Source of the DNA: Acetobacteraceae bacterium
Lineage (GTDB): Bacteria; Pseudomonadota; Alphaproteobacteria; Acetobacterales; Acetobacteraceae
Reading direction: 5' to 3'
Assembly: GCA_019689515.1 (NCBI GenBank)
Contig: JADGHI010000045.1
Span: 1 to 14,040 of the forward strand
DNA length: 14,040 nt
Positions 13,955-14,040 of this stretch are shown here, piece by piece. The translations under genes were made by a program, and so were the position numbers. Every line of letters starts with the position of its first letter. The first letter of the stretch is position 1. Below the pieces are notes generated by a model. That model saw only the letters and a program-made list of their open reading frames with translations, was not told the origin of the DNA and did not search any database.

Positions 13955-13992
13955 ACCTCAAACAACCTTTTGAGGTGATTGGCGTTTTCGCC
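13955..13992. repeat. Two consecutive short hairpins near the window end
   Basis: ACCTCAAA-caacct-TTTGAGGT (13955-13976) is a perfect 8-bp stem. It is followed four bases later by GGCG-tttt-CGCC (13981-13992). The stretch is noticeably less GC-rich than its surroundings. It could be a terminator or attenuator pair, or the leader of a gene starting near 14015-14028. Confidence 0.35.
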
Positions 13993-14027
13993 TCCTGAAT
14001 GGGTATGGCCCGTTGGGAGAGGCGGCG

Positions 14028-14040
14028 ATGGCGCGGCTGT
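14028..14040 (+). CDS. Possible start of another gene (3' truncated by the window)
   Basis: An ATG at 14028 follows GGGAGAGGCGG, a passable ribosome binding site, and the frame runs off the end after four codons (MARL). An alternative ATG at 14015 in another frame is also open to the end. Too little is visible to say more. Confidence 0.2.

Overview
The window is very GC-rich (roughly 70% or more by eye) with strong G/C preference at third codon positions. Its gene content is typical of a free-living Gram-negative proteobacterium: a Bug-type tricarboxylate-transporter receptor with a twin-arginine leader, a Tad pilus-like envelope protein, a Spy/CpxP-like protein and an Lol/Mac-type ABC exporter. 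I infer an alphaproteobacterium, most likely Acetobacteraceae (Roseomonas-like). No rRNA or strict marker gene confirms this.

Layout. Positions 1-747 hold the 3' part of a Met/Gly-rich Spy-like periplasmic protein, cut by the window edge. An MFS transporter follows at 1140-2426, then a possible 55-aa membrane miniprotein at 2569-2736. Positions 2737-4170 are gene-poor, with only two weak overlapping candidate ORFs (3253-3426 and 3417-3734). On the minus strand are a 58-aa tail-anchored-like protein (4171-4347) and a TadG-like protein (4676-6151). These two share a leader motif just before their start codons. An unusually AT-rich patch (about 6165-6370) carries promoter-like elements and repeats. 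It is followed by a GTG-started 72-aa two-helix membrane protein on the plus strand (6738-6956) and about 590 bp with no convincing gene.

Positions 7545-11676 form a compact minus-strand block: HlyD/MacA-like adaptor, LolC/E-like permease and LolD-like ATPase, joined by two identical 4-nt GTGA overlaps. Sixty nucleotides further on is a protein that joins a RIO/WaaP-like kinase domain to the C-terminal lid domain of acyl-CoA synthetases. The block is probably one transcription unit exporting or extracting an envelope substrate.

A tRNA-Thr(CGU) lies at 11987-12062. It is followed by an orphan Bug/TctC-type receptor (12296-13288) with a 12-bp hairpin behind it, and then a small charged Gln-rich protein (13555-13812). 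The window ends in a short AT-richer stretch with two hairpins just before what may be the start of another gene.

The most notable item is the kinase/AMP-binding_C fusion, in which the lysine needed for adenylation is replaced by alanine. The small orphan membrane proteins and the shared TadG/miniprotein leader come next. I see no CRISPR array, insertion sequence, phage gene or recognisable defence system.
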